From assembly GCF_002291445.1 (NCBI RefSeq), contig NZ_CP014137.1:1364001-1428000 (forward strand): a stretch of DNA of 64,000 nt, given 5' to 3'. Source of the DNA: Brenneria goodwinii (GTDB lineage: Bacteria; Pseudomonadota; Gammaproteobacteria; Enterobacterales; Enterobacteriaceae). The notes below the pieces were generated by a model. It worked only from the letters and a program-made list of their open reading frames with translations. It was not told the origin of the DNA and ran no database searches. Both the position numbers and the translations under genes were made by a program. Below, one piece after another: positions 1-8,322 of this stretch. The number at the start of each line of letters is the position of its first letter. Position 1 is the stretch's first letter.

Positions 1-111
1 TTCCAGCACCGCAACAGGTATGCCGGCGCGCGCCAGCAGGTAGCCGAGCATCAGTCCGGCCGGGCCGCCGCCGACAATACAGCAGGGTGTTTCCAGGATC
101 TTATCGGTCAT
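1..111 (-). CDS. FAD-dependent oxidoreductase, N-terminal 37 residues (runs off the window)
   Basis: Only the first 37 codons are inside the window. They start at the ATG complementary to 109-111 and encode a Rossmann FAD-binding start, with the dinucleotide motif CCIVGGGPAGLMLGYLLARA at about residues 9-28 followed by a hydrophobic strand ending VAVLE. This is the GxGxxG plus acidic-residue pattern of PHBH/UbiH-like flavoprotein hydroxylases. The substrate cannot be judged from this fragment. A Fur-like box lies about 55 bp upstream (166-180). Confidence 0.75.
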   Translation of the reverse strand, partial: MTDKILETPCCIVGGGPAGLMLGYLLARAGIPVAVLE

Positions 112-661
112 AGGCAACTATCGTCAGCCAGGGGAAAACCTAATGATAGAAGCCTGATGACAAGTTGCAAATAATTATCATTTCCTTGTAGCAAGGGGGT
201 CTACGCCTTCGGAATGTGTTTGGCTGGCAGTCGTGCATCCACCGTGTCAACTTGTATGCACAACTGCGGTTGTGGATTGTAGTCGGCGGGTTATCACGGA
301 GAAGCGATACCAAGCAAAGCGACGCAGCATGCGAATTCGGCGATGATTCCGCGCCAGTAGTCGCTTAACGGATAGGAAGAAACGCTTAAACAAATGATGG
401 CCCAGTACTGAGGCGATCGCCAATATCGCATTTAGCAGCCCACAACGCAGAGAGCATAGGTAGATGGGGGGTGTTCGCCAGGGTATTCCAGATAACTATC
501 ACAAAAAAACCTTTTTTCATTATACAAAAAATGAAAAATACTTACTCTGGGTAAACATGCTAACTGATTTAAATATACATTTTCTGCATTTTTCTCGCTT
601 ACCTAAAAGTCTGGCGCTTTTAGCATAAAGATAATACTTGAATTAACATTCTGGAAACATA
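112..661. other. Intergenic region with a Fur-like box and an AT-rich dyad
   Basis: No convincing gene is visible. Bases 166-180 (TGCAAATAATTATCA) match the 7-1-7 Fur consensus TGATAATnATTATCA at 12 of 14 defined positions and lie about 55 bp upstream of the leftward FAD oxidoreductase. Bases 513-538 hold a 9-bp inverted repeat (TTTTTCATT and AATGAAAAA, 8-nt loop) upstream of the rightward MFS remnant. It could be an operator or part of a weak terminator. The rest looks like decayed sequence. Confidence 0.4.
166..180 (-). promoter_or_regulatory. Candidate Fur box upstream of the FAD oxidoreductase
   Basis: The right half is a perfect ATTATCA and the left half TGCAAAT matches TGATAAT at five of seven positions. 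Its location upstream of a flavoprotein start suits iron repression. Twelve of fourteen matches in AT-rich DNA is suggestive only. Confidence 0.35.
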
Positions 662-1567
662 ATGAATAAAATATATGCAACAAGGATTGTTTTCTTTTCC
701 GCAGGGTTGATTATAGCGGCATGGGCGCCGTTAATTCCTATCGTGAAGGAAGCGCTAAACGTTAATACTGGCGTTTTAGGTATTCTTCTGCTGTTCTTGG
801 GCTTGGGCTCAATCATTTCGATGCCCATCACTGGCATGTTATCGGCGCGTTATGGTTGTCAACGCGTTATTATTACATCGGCGCTATTAACAATAATAAG
901 TTTTCCATTTTTAGTTATTTCCCAAACCCCGATTGAATTAGGCATATCATTGTTCTTCTTCGGCGCATCAATCGGCACCGTTGATGTATCTATGAATATA
1001 CAGGCCGTTAAGGTCGAAAAAGGGTTCAATAAAAATTTGATGTCTGGTTTTCATGGTTTTTTTAGTTTGGGGGGGATTGGCGGCGCAGCAGGTATGTCAT
1101 TTATGATTTATTTAGGCGTGACAGCGCTTTTAGCCTGTTATCTAATGTCGTTTCTTCTTGTAATATTATTCTCTATATCTTATTCCGGGTTGGTTAGAAG
1201 CGGAGAGAAAGAAAATAAGAAATATTTTTCGCTACCGAAAGGAATAATCATTCATGTGTGTTTGTTGTGCTTTTTGATGGGGGTTATTGAAGGCTCGATC
1301 ATTGATTGGGGCGCGCTTTTTATCACTACTGAGCTTGGCATGCCGCCGTCGGTAAGCGGGTTAGGGTATGTGACGTTTGCCTTTGCGATGATGTTAGGCA
1401 GGTTTTTTGGCGATAAATTAGTGACATTGTACGGCAGGAATAAGGTGTTTTTTATCAGCAGTATTAGTATCGGGTTAGGTTTTTTATTAGTTATTAACTT
1501 TGGCGTTCTTTTTATCACTTTGATTGGTTTTATCTGTATTGGGTTAGGCGCCTCAAACATGGTTCCG
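662..1567 (+). pseudogene. MFS transporter, 5' two-thirds (truncated and fused to downstream remnant)
   Basis: Residues 1-302 are an MFS permease of the YbjJ/FucP-like group. About ten hydrophobic segments are visible, with the loop motif GMLSARYG (about residues 58-65) between helices 2 and 3 and a second-half start around residue 195. A family member runs to about 390-400 residues, but here the sequence stops matching at GASNMVP (about residue 302) and continues in frame into an unrelated PHP metallohydrolase. The permease part is AT-rich and the fused part GC-rich, so the junction near 1567 is visible in composition too. The last two or so helices are missing and function is unlikely. The ATG at 662 has a GGAAA ribosome-binding site. 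Confidence 0.75.
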
Positions 1568-2368
1568 ATGTCGGACGGCCACAACGCCATTGACGCCGTG
1601 GTGGATATCGCCGCCAGGCAACAGTTGGATTTCGTCTTTCTGACCGAACACATCAGCTGCCACCCCGATCTGCCGCTGATGGAGAACAAGCTGATCCTGC
1701 CGGGCATTGAGATCACCACCGATTTGGGGCACTTCAACGTGCACGGGCCAGCGCGCGGCCTAGATATGAACGGTCTCGCATACTCAAGCCAAGCGCTGAT
1801 CGAGCGGGGATTGGCGATGGTCGGAGACGGCCTCGGCACCATCAGCATCAACCATCCGATGATGAAGCCGTGGCACTGGCTGTACCGCGATATGCCGCTT
1901 CACCGGGTGAACACGCTGGTGGTGTGTTGCGATCCCACCTCGCCCACCTGGCCCACCTCGCCGCAGTCCGCCGAAGATGCCTTGCGGGTGCTTAACGCCA
2001 TGTGGAACGCGCGAGCGTAACCCCAACGCCAGCGAACCTTCGATTTACGGCGAACCCTCCACCTTCGTTTATGCGCAAGGGCTGAGCGGAAACGGCATTC
2101 TGCGCGGGTTGCGCCGGGGCAACGTCTATATTGAGCGAGGCTGTGGGCTGGATTTCTCCATTAACGAAGGGACGGCGCTGTCCGGCGATGACGTCGGCGG
2201 CGGCATGGTCGATTACCGGCTGACGGTGGCGGATACGGCGCGCCGCTATATCGCCGAATGTATCGTCGATGGCGAATGTATCGCCAGCTATCCGTTGGGA
2301 CGGCAGTCGGTGCGTTTCTCGGTGGATCTTAGCCGCCGCGCCTGGGCGAGAATCGATATTCGCCGGGT
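1568..2368 (+). pseudogene. CehA/McbA-type PHP-domain metallohydrolase remnant
   Basis: The reading starts inside a PHP domain at MSDGHNAIDAVVDIA, the usual H-T-H-S-x-H-S-D-G box having lost its first histidines. It continues with FVFLTEH and GIEITTDLGHFNVHGPARG, metal-binding strands of the family. Near 2008-2012 there is a frameshift, combined with loss of the expected G-G-S-D-S-H-N motif. The next frame resumes at YGEPSTFVYAQGLSGNGIL and gives the C-terminal beta domain up to about 2360. Such proteins are often encoded beside ugp-like ABC transporter genes, which fits the UgpC remnant next door. It lacks both ends of the active site and is not functional. Confidence 0.7.
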
Positions 2369-2748
2369 GGGGGATGACGCTGGGCGATCGCATCTGCGTG
2401 CTGAACCAGGGGCGCGTGATGCAGGTGGATACGCCGATGAATCTGTATCAGTATCCCGCCAACCGCTTTGTCGCCGAGTTTATCGGCTCGCCGGCGATGA
2501 ATATGAGTAAGGCCCGGCTGGTATCCACCGGCGCAGACGGATAACGTGATAGCCGCGCGCATTAGCGTGGTCGAGGCGATGGGCAATGACTGTTCGCCTA
2601 TTTTGAATTAAACGGCGCCAGGATGATCGCCCGCATTCCCTTCGCGCCGGGCAAGGCCATCAGCCATGGCGACAACCTACGGCTGCACTTCGATATGGCG
2701 CACTGTCACCTGTTTGATATGGAGAGCGAGCAGGCGCTATTCGACTAG
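2369..2748 (+). pseudogene. UgpC/MalK-type ABC ATPase remnant (C-terminal part)
   Basis: After a third junction near 2369 the sequence reads LGDRICVLNQGRVMQV, then PANRFVAEFIGSPAMNM. This is the segment after the H-loop of carbohydrate-type ATPases, including the F-I-G-S-P-A-M-N signature leading into the TOBE domain. The frame stops at 2542-2544, but a shifted frame continues with VVEAMGNDC and ends in GDNLRLHFDMAHCHLFD before the stop at 2746-2748, the normal C terminus of UgpC. Walker A, signature and Walker B are all absent. This is debris of a glycerol-3-phosphate-like importer operon. Confidence 0.7.
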
Positions 2749-2834
2749 CGCGCTTGTTAGGCGCTCAAACCTGCATCTTGAAATTTATTGGATAGAGTGG
2801 ATAACCATCATGTACTAACTGGTATTCACATCGG

Positions 2835-2871
2835 AAAAAGCCTAAGCATCAGAGCTTCTCTGAGCTTAGGC
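2835..2871 (-). terminator. Intrinsic terminator of the repeat-protein gene
   Basis: Read leftward, GCCTAAGC-TCAGA pairs with TCTGA-GCTTAGGC, an interrupted 13-bp stem at 2840-2871, and is followed directly by five T residues (A-run 2835-2839 on the plus strand). It lies about 75 bp past the stop of the leftward 239-residue gene. Confidence 0.7.
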
Positions 2872-2943
2872 AATATTTTACGGTATGGATTCATAGGGAG
2901 TTTCGTAAACTAAACTCTAAAATTGGGGTGATAAAATATTAAT

Positions 2944-3663
2944 TTATACACCGCCGACAGAAATGATTTTTCCTTTTATTCCAGGGAAACTTTCATTGCG
3001 ATCTTTATCGACATTGCGCCAGTGCACTGAGCCGTCTGAGTCGATGTAATAGCAGGCCTCGCCGGTCGTCGGATCGGCGAAGATAAACGTCCGCTGTTCG
3101 CTGTAAGTATCCCAGCGTTTATATTCCGGCGCCCAGCGTGCCCATACACCGTTATTTGCAATGGCCCACAAGCGATTATCGCCGCCAACAGAAATAATCT
3201 TGGCTTTAATGCCGGGGAAACTGTCATTGCGATCTTTATCGACGTTGCGCCAGTGCACTGAGCCGTCTGAGTCGATGTAATAGCAGGCCTCGCCGGTCGT
3301 TGGATCGGCGAAAATAAACGTCCGTTGTTCGCTGTAATTATCCCAGCGTTTATATTCCGGCGCCCAGCGGGCCCATACGCCGTTATTTGCAATGGCCCAC
3401 AGACGATTATCGCCGCCAACCGAAATGATCTTGGCTTTAATGCCGGGGAAGCTTTCATTGCGATCTTTATCGACGTTACGCCAGTGTACTGAACCATCTG
3501 GGTCGATATAATAGCAGGCCTCACCGGTAGTCGGATCGGCGAAAATAAACGTCCGCTGCTCACTGTAAATATCCCAGCGTTTATATTCCGGCGCCCAACG
3601 CGTCCATTTGCCATTGTCTGTAATCGCCCATAAACGGGTTGCTGAATTAGCGGTATTACTCAT
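2944..3663 (-). CDS. Repeat protein of three near-identical 77-residue units, possible tectonin/lectin-like beta-propeller
   Basis: The 239-residue protein consists of a 10-residue leader and three tandem units (residues 11-87, 88-164, 165-239). Each unit has the order LWAIxxNGxWxRWAPEYKRW, then FIFADPTTGEACYYID, then DGSVHWRNVDKDRN and FPGIKxKIISVGG. Units 2 and 3 differ at only about three residues. There is no signal peptide or membrane segment. Each unit can be split into two W-rich halves of about 38 residues, the size of tectonin/tachylectin propeller blades, so six blades are possible; this is inference from pattern only. It stands alone, with AT-rich flanks and its own terminator. I do not recognise a named family. 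A secreted or cytosolic carbohydrate-binding role is a guess. Confidence 0.7.
   Translation of the reverse strand: MSNTANSATRLWAITDNGKWTRWAPEYKRWDIYSEQRTFIFADPTTGEACYYIDPDGSVHWRNVDKDRNESFPGIKAKIISVGGDNRLWAIANNGVWARWAPEYKRWDNYSEQRTFIFADPTTGEACYYIDSDGSVHWRNVDKDRNDSFPGIKAKIISVGGDNRLWAIANNGVWARWAPEYKRWDTYSEQRTFIFADPTTGEACYYIDSDGSVHWRNVDKDRNESFPGIKGKIISVGGV
2947..3633 (-). repeat. Three 231-bp direct repeats inside the propeller-like gene
   Basis: The period is 231 bp (3403-3633, 3172-3402, 2947-3171, the last one 6 bp short). Near identity at the DNA level, including synonymous positions, points to recent amplification or gene conversion, so copy number may vary between strains. Confidence 0.85.
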
Positions 3664-3800
3664 GATTATCTCCTATTTAATACTATTTAGATGTATTGTT
3701 TGGGGTGGTTAGAATCCGCTATTTGAAGAAAAAATAAATTTATAATTTAATCAACAGAATACGATATGTTACGTTTTAGCTATACTTCAACGCGTGTATT

Positions 3801-3831
3801 CCAAATAATTCGCGTTGCGGGTTTGCCTGGC
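3801..3831 (+). repeat. Fragment of a dispersed enterobacterial intergenic repeat
   Basis: TATTCCAAATAATTCG followed by CGTTGCGGG resembles the dispersed motif CTAAATAATTCGAGTTGCAG, a better copy of which lies on the minus strand at about 48510-48536. From memory, such tracts are common between genes in Pectobacteriaceae and Yersiniaceae. Confidence 0.4.
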
Positions 3832-3963
3832 GAACAGGCTGAGGCATGGCTAAGAACAGCTTCTGTATCTTGAGGCTTATTGGATGCGATACTTTTTTAG
3901 TAACCATAGTCCACTCTTTTTCACGTAATTTAAGAAATAATTTATCTTATTGTAAGGACAGCT

Positions 3964-4029
3964 ATGGCATTATATCCGTTGACCACTTGCCGTGTATTCT
4001 TTACGAAAGAACAGGGTGCAGATAAATAG
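3964..4029 (+). CDS. Possible 21-residue ORF with good ribosome-binding site
   Basis: TAAGGACAGCT directly precedes ATG at 3964, and the ORF ends at TAG 4027-4029. The peptide begins MALYPLTTCRVFFTKEQG. It could be a short peptide gene or the surviving 5' end of a lost gene. I recognise no family. Confidence 0.2.
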   Translation: MALYPLTTCRVFFTKEQGADK

Positions 4030-4486
4030 TAGAAGATAGCGTTGTGTTTTTCATTCGACATACATTTCTAAAAAGAATATTTGTATGGTTCAATATATTG
4101 ATATTACATGTTATTATTTATGTCATGTAAATTTAATTATGCGCTATTAAGTTGTTTTTTAATGGTTTAATTAATGTAGCGCAATGAATTTTATTCCCCG
4201 CGCAAAACAGCATTAAATACTAAATGGTGAGTTTTAAATGATTTTTAAAATAAGAAAAGTGGTGATTACATAGTGGATTATTCTGCTGTTTTATATTTTA
4301 ATTCATTTAATATAATTACATTTTATATTAGTTGCGTGTTTATAAATTAATGCTGATGATAATAATGATTGGGCATAAAACGAGAGTAGCGACTCAAAAG
4401 GCGTTATTTTGATAAAATACGTTCATTGTCACCTTCAACTCCCGACTGATTAGTATAACCTTTCACCACGGAGGCAACCGAGGGAC

Positions 4487-5035
4487 TCAGCCTAGCGCGC
4501 TAAAGTTGCTTTGTCTCTCCAGCGCGCGGGCAAAGTCGTCAAGCGAAGTCGTCAGGCGATCTTCAAGCGAAGCGCTGAATACCGGCGTGTGATCGTAGTG
4601 GGTAATCTGGTTCTCCTCTGCGAACACGCCATGTAAGATCTCCTGCGCTTTCAATGCGCTAAGCACGGGCTTAAGCGCATAATCCAGCGCCAGCATATGG
4701 CAGGAAGAGCCGCCGCAGGCCATCGGCAAAAGGACTTTATTGGCGAATGCGCGCTCCGGCAGAAGGTCGAGCAGGGTTTTCAACGCGCCGGTAAAAGAGG
4801 CCTTATAGACTGGCGTACTGATAACCACCCCGTCTGCATCGGCCAATTGATCGACGAAAACTTTCAGACCGGGGCTGTCAAATTTGGCATAAAGCAAATC
4901 TTCCGGATTAAAGTTAAATAGGTTCCAGGGAAGAACGCTAATCCCCTTTTGCTCAAGCCAGCGCTGGGCAAAGAGAAGGAGCGCGGTGGAGCGGGATGGA
5001 AAACGTGGGCTACCGGCCAGGGTAATAACGTTCAT
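4487..5035 (-). CDS. ssuE: NADPH-dependent FMN reductase, SsuE family
   Basis: A 182-residue flavodoxin-like reductase. The N terminus MNVITLAGSPRFPSRS carries the phosphate-binding loop (GSPRxxSxS), and GVVISTPVYKASFTGALKTLLD (about residues 69-90) is the classic SsuE/MsuE FMN-binding segment. Length is near the 180-190 typical of SsuE. The enzyme gives reduced FMN to a two-component monooxygenase such as the alkanesulfonate monooxygenase SsuD. It is monocistronic here, with no ssuD, ssuA, ssuC or ssuB beside it, so its partner must be elsewhere, or the reductase may serve another flavin oxygenase. GGAG lies 7 nt before the ATG at 5035. Confidence 0.85.
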   Translation of the reverse strand: MNVITLAGSPRFPSRSTALLLFAQRWLEQKGISVLPWNLFNFNPEDLLYAKFDSPGLKVFVDQLADADGVVISTPVYKASFTGALKTLLDLLPERAFANKVLLPMACGGSSCHMLALDYALKPVLSALKAQEILHGVFAEENQITHYDHTPVFSASLEDRLTTSLDDFARALERQSNFSALG

Positions 5036-5576
5036 GCTGTCTCCTGCAATAATTCCAGCTTGAAATCGACCGCCGATAGAGATCGGCTAATTAGCGATAA
5101 TGCACTCATTAATACGATTCACCGATAATTAATTACTCTAGTACCTGATGAATAATATCATAAATATGATTTATGACTGTTGATATTTGAAATCCGCAAA
5201 TGGCGGACTTATTTAAAATATTTATCTTATAGCGTCATGAATTTATTTTTACTGTAAGTGATTGAGCGGAAATATTATAGAAGGTTAATATGTCTATCGT
5301 ATGAAACCGAAAGATATAATCATCTGCTTATTAGAAATAGCTATTTATTATAATGACATGAAATAATGGTGTCGGCGACAAATAGCGAATTCGCAGCTTG
5401 GAGTATGACGGGGCTAAATGGAATATTATGTGAATTTAAGATATATGCTGGATATAGCGGGGTAATGTTATTCTGAATCATTTCTTGATTGAGCATTATA
5501 TTTAACGCGCCAGCGCTAAAGCCGGGCATACACCGCCCACGCCGTGGAACGTGTCGCTGATTGAGAGGGCAAAATC
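5036..5576. other. Divergent AT-rich intergenic region
   Basis: It separates leftward ssuE from the rightward aminotransferase-like gene, so both promoters must lie here. A small hairpin (TCCGC and GCGGA arms) sits near 5194-5210. I cannot assign confident -35/-10 boxes, and short ORFs in it have no coding signature. Confidence 0.4.
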
Positions 5577-6749
5577 GTGCATTATGACTTTGATCGCATT
5601 ATTGACCGGCGCAACAGAAATTCTACCAAATGGCTCGCGGCGGCAAACCGCGTCAATGCGGCCGGGGAGCCGGTGATTCCGCTGTGGATTGCCGATATGG
5701 ATTTCGCCTCGCCGCCGGCGGTGTCGCAGGCGCTGTATGATGTGGTCGAACACGGCGTTTTTGGCTATACCGAATATTCCGGTCTGGTTATCGAACCGCT
5801 GCGGGACTGGCTGGCAGCGAGACACAACTGGCAAATTCAAGCGGAGTGGGTGGCGCCCGTCAATTCGGTGGAAACCGCGATGGATGTGGTTATTCAAACG
5901 CTGACCGCACCGCAAGACGATATCGTGATCCTCTCGCCGGGCTTCGGCGCCTTTGCGCGCGTTATCGAGCAGACCGGGCGCAATACCATTGAAGTGCTCT
6001 TGGATAAGGGCGATAGCGATTATTCGCTGAATATATCCCGGCTTGAGCGTCAGCTTACCGACAAAACCCGCCTGATGATTTTGTGTAATCCGCATAACCC
6101 GATTGGTAAAGTCTGGCGAGCGGATGAACTGCGGCAAATCGGCCGCTTCTGTCAGCGGCATAATTTGCTGTTATTGTCGGATGACGTCCATCATGATCTG
6201 ATCATCGGCGATGTGCCTTATACGCCATTGGCCAGTCTCAGCGCGCAGTTCGCTGATTTCACCGTGACCTTCACCTCGCCGGGAAAGACTTTCAATATCG
6301 AAGGTATACAGATTGCCAACCTGATTATCCGCAATGCGGCGATCAGGGAGAGAATCGGCACTGTTTTTCGTCAACTCTGTATACATAAACCCAACGTCTT
6401 TGCGCTTTACGCGGCGGATGCGGCTTACCGCTACGGCGCAGAGTGGCTGGACGCCCTGATCGGCTATTTAAAAAATAATTATGCGCTGTTACGGGAAGGG
6501 ATAGAGCGGATCCCCAATATCAGTTTATGCGAAACGCAAGGCAGCCATCTTGCCTGGCTGGATTTCAGAAAAACCGGGCTATCTCAGCAGGCGCTGGAGC
6601 GGCGCTTGCTTGATGATGCGGGATTATTGCTTGAGAGCGGCCTTCACTTCGGGGCGTCGGGGGCCGGTTTCATGCGTTTGAATTTCGCCTTGCCGCGCAC
6701 GCAACTAGCTGAAGCCATCGACCGTTTGCAACGCAGTTTTAGCCGATGA
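5577..6749 (+). CDS. MalY/PatB family PLP-dependent C-S lyase / aminotransferase
   Basis: A 390-residue fold-type I PLP enzyme. It begins at GTG 5577 (GAGAGGG 9 nt upstream) with YDFDRIIDRRNRNSTKW, the standard MalY/PatB N terminus, and then has IPLWIADMDFASPPAV. LCNPHNPIGKVW (about residues 166-177) and LLLSDDVHHDLI carry the PLP-ring Asn/Asp residues, and TFTSPGKTFNIEGIQIAN (about residues 228-245) contains the Schiff-base lysine. These proteins are cystathionine beta-lyases (C-S lyases), and in E. coli MalY also modulates MalT. A role in sulfur-amino-acid breakdown is likely but the substrate is not predictable. The gene is followed by a MITE and appears monocistronic. Confidence 0.85.
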   Translation: MHYDFDRIIDRRNRNSTKWLAAANRVNAAGEPVIPLWIADMDFASPPAVSQALYDVVEHGVFGYTEYSGLVIEPLRDWLAARHNWQIQAEWVAPVNSVETAMDVVIQTLTAPQDDIVILSPGFGAFARVIEQTGRNTIEVLLDKGDSDYSLNISRLERQLTDKTRLMILCNPHNPIGKVWRADELRQIGRFCQRHNLLLLSDDVHHDLIIGDVPYTPLASLSAQFADFTVTFTSPGKTFNIEGIQIANLIIRNAAIRERIGTVFRQLCIHKPNVFALYAADAAYRYGAEWLDALIGYLKNNYALLREGIERIPNISLCETQGSHLAWLDFRKTGLSQQALERRLLDDAGLLLESGLHFGASGAGFMRLNFALPRTQLAEAIDRLQRSFSR

Positions 6750-6776
6750 GGGGAGAGTTCCTTTCCCTGACAAGGA

Positions 6777-7110
6777 CTGCCTCTTAGTCACAAATGCTGG
6801 GGCTCTGACGAGTTTTGCCGTTATCCGGCGTAAAAAATTATGCAGCGGTGGACTTGACCGCCGAGTGAGCCGCATGGATGCGGCGAGAGTCAGTGCCGCG
6901 TCGGGAACGCGTCGCTGGCGGCTCGAATAGCGGTCGAGAACACCGATGGTACCGCGCCAGCGGCATAATTTAGCCGGAAGCCGGGGTTCATAGGGGGCTG
7001 GCGTTTGAGCCCCCTATGTCGGGCGCGTGCTGCGAGGCAGCATGAAAATGGCGGCATTGTGGCGCACGAAACCGTCTCCAAGCCCGCATAATAATGTGAC
7101 TAAGAGACAG
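6777..7110. mobile_element. MITE-like element, copy 1 (334 bp), IS4/IS50-type ends
   Basis: The ends are CTGCCTCTTAGTCAC (left) and the reverse complement of CTGTCTCTTAGTCAC (right, GTGACTAAGAGACAG), very like IS50 outside ends. The direct repeat CCCTGACAAGG flanks both sides (6765-6775 and 7111-7121), as expected for the 9-12 bp duplications of IS4-family elements. An internal hairpin AGGGGGCT...AGCCCCCT lies near 6998-7019. No transposase is encoded; the antisense 64-codon ORF inside it has no recognisable transposase motif. The right 115 bp recur in the copy at 39549-39688. Confidence 0.75.
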
Positions 7111-7200
7111 CCCTGACAAGGGGGAGGTCGGGTGGGGGTTGCTAACGGCAACGTCAAACCCGTTTATGGAGCTCCCCCAACCCGGTGAGGAATACGATCC
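7111..7200. repeat. GC-rich palindromic repeat flanking the MITE
   Basis: CCCTGACAAGGGGGAGGTC is followed by GGTGGGGG, then GTTGC-taacg-GCAAC and CTCCCCCAACCC. The first part recurs beside the second MITE copy (39689-39712), so the MITE seems to have landed in a pre-existing palindromic repeat of which this is the right half. Confidence 0.45.
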
Positions 7201-7203
7201 CCC

Positions 7204-8322
7204 TTAATGTTCGGGCCAGAACGGCTCGCCCAGCGTCAGCATCAGCCGGTTAGCCCAGGCAAAGAACGCCGCGGATTGCACCAGATCCAAAATTTCCAGC
7301 GTAGTCAGCCCCTGTTCATGCAGGCGCGCCAGAGCGTGCTTGTCCACTTGCGCTGGGGTGGTGGAAAGGCGGGCGGCAAAGGTGATAATCGCTTGCCAGC
7401 GCGGGTCTTGTCCCTGGGCGAGATCCGCGCCGGCCGCCGTATCCAGCAAGCGTTGCACCGCATCGTGTTGTTTGGCCAGTTGACTGGCTTTGCGCGCATG
7501 AACGGAGGCGCAGAAAATGCAGCCGTTGACTTTGCTGACAACCGCCGCCGCCAGTTCGCGTTCCGCGCGCGGTAATCCGCCCGAGGTGTAAAAAATCCCT
7601 TTATCCGTCAGCGTTCGCTGTTCCAGCACCGGCAGGTCGCGCGCCAGCAGACGAAAATAGTCCGAGTCGCTATGGCCGAACCGTGCGAGAAGGGCTTGCT
7701 CATCGGCGTTAAATTCGTTTAGCGCTTTTGGGGCAATCCAGGGTTCCCAGCCGAGTTCGGCCTGAGTGAACGCCTGCGGCGCGCGTTGGCCGCTCAGCGT
7801 GTGCGCTTGCGTATGCCAGCGCCCGGCCGTGGCGTCCCGCGGCGGGGGGATATCGACGGTATGTCCCGCCAGCAGGCGCAAACCGCGCAGCAATCGGCTT
7901 TGAAAACTGACGAATGCGGTTATTTGTGACAGCGTAACTATACTGTCGGGCGTCCATCCGGCTGTGAGCAGCGCCTGCAAATCGGCGGATGCGCTGCCGA
8001 CCGGATCGCGCGTCAGGCGTTCGGCGTGCGCCAACGCCGCATCGATCGCCGGCGTTGGCGGCGGCGCAGGGAACTCCTTCCGGCGCTGGGCGTAAAAGCG
8101 TTGCAGCGGACTGTCCTGATGCCAGGCGCTGATGCTTTCCGCCAGCCACAGCCGTAACGACAGCGGCAGCGCATTGCTCTCGTCGATATCGGTGAACAGC
8201 GCCCGATAGCTGCCTTCGCTGTGCCGGGTCGCGGCCTTGCGCGTGTGGCGCGCCTGCGCCAGTTCGCTGCCTGGGGCAATCTCGGCCAGCGTATTCAAAA
8301 TGTCATGGTCATGTCGGGTCAT
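7204..8322 (-). CDS. CMD-domain / AhpD-type alkylhydroperoxidase fusion protein
   Basis: The 372 residues contain two AhpD-like halves. The N-terminal half (about 1-175) begins DILNTLAEIAPGSELAQ and has SQITAFVSFQSRLLRGLRLL, like the CMD-domain family I remember as Avi_7170. The C-terminal half (about 190-372) has E256 then C268-x-x-C271-x-x-x-H275 (VNGCIFCASVHA), the redox motif of carboxymuconolactone decarboxylase/AhpD peroxidases, like the Avi_7169 family. In relatives these are usually two genes next to the same kind of ABC importer; here they are one polypeptide. Its ATG overlaps the stop of the ATPase gene (ATGA at 8319-8322), so it is the last gene of the importer operon. Thiol-dependent peroxide reduction is known for the fold; the true substrate is unknown. 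Confidence 0.8.
   Translation of the reverse strand: MTRHDHDILNTLAEIAPGSELAQARHTRKAATRHSEGSYRALFTDIDESNALPLSLRLWLAESISAWHQDSPLQRFYAQRRKEFPAPPPTPAIDAALAHAERLTRDPVGSASADLQALLTAGWTPDSIVTLSQITAFVSFQSRLLRGLRLLAGHTVDIPPPRDATAGRWHTQAHTLSGQRAPQAFTQAELGWEPWIAPKALNEFNADEQALLARFGHSDSDYFRLLARDLPVLEQRTLTDKGIFYTSGGLPRAERELAAAVVSKVNGCIFCASVHARKASQLAKQHDAVQRLLDTAAGADLAQGQDPRWQAIITFAARLSTTPAQVDKHALARLHEQGLTTLEILDLVQSAAFFAWANRLMLTLGEPFWPEH

Larger units (their letters stand above)
3664..4486. other. AT-rich 820-bp gap with a small ORF and a repeat fragment
   Basis: No full gene is seen. It contains the regulatory region of the leftward repeat-protein gene, an enterobacterial repeat fragment at about 3801-3831 (core TATTCCAAATAATTCG), and a 21-codon ORF at 3964-4029 with a good Shine-Dalgarno sequence. 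The remainder is very AT-rich, which fits horizontally acquired or eroding DNA. Confidence 0.5.

Noticed and set aside
5341..5529. 62-codon leftward ORF between ssuE and the PLP enzyme
   Set aside because: No Shine-Dalgarno, no domain, AT-rich intergenic composition.
6890..7081. Antisense 64-codon ORF inside the MITE as a transposase
   Set aside because: It has no DDE or helix-turn-helix pattern and is confined to a non-autonomous element.
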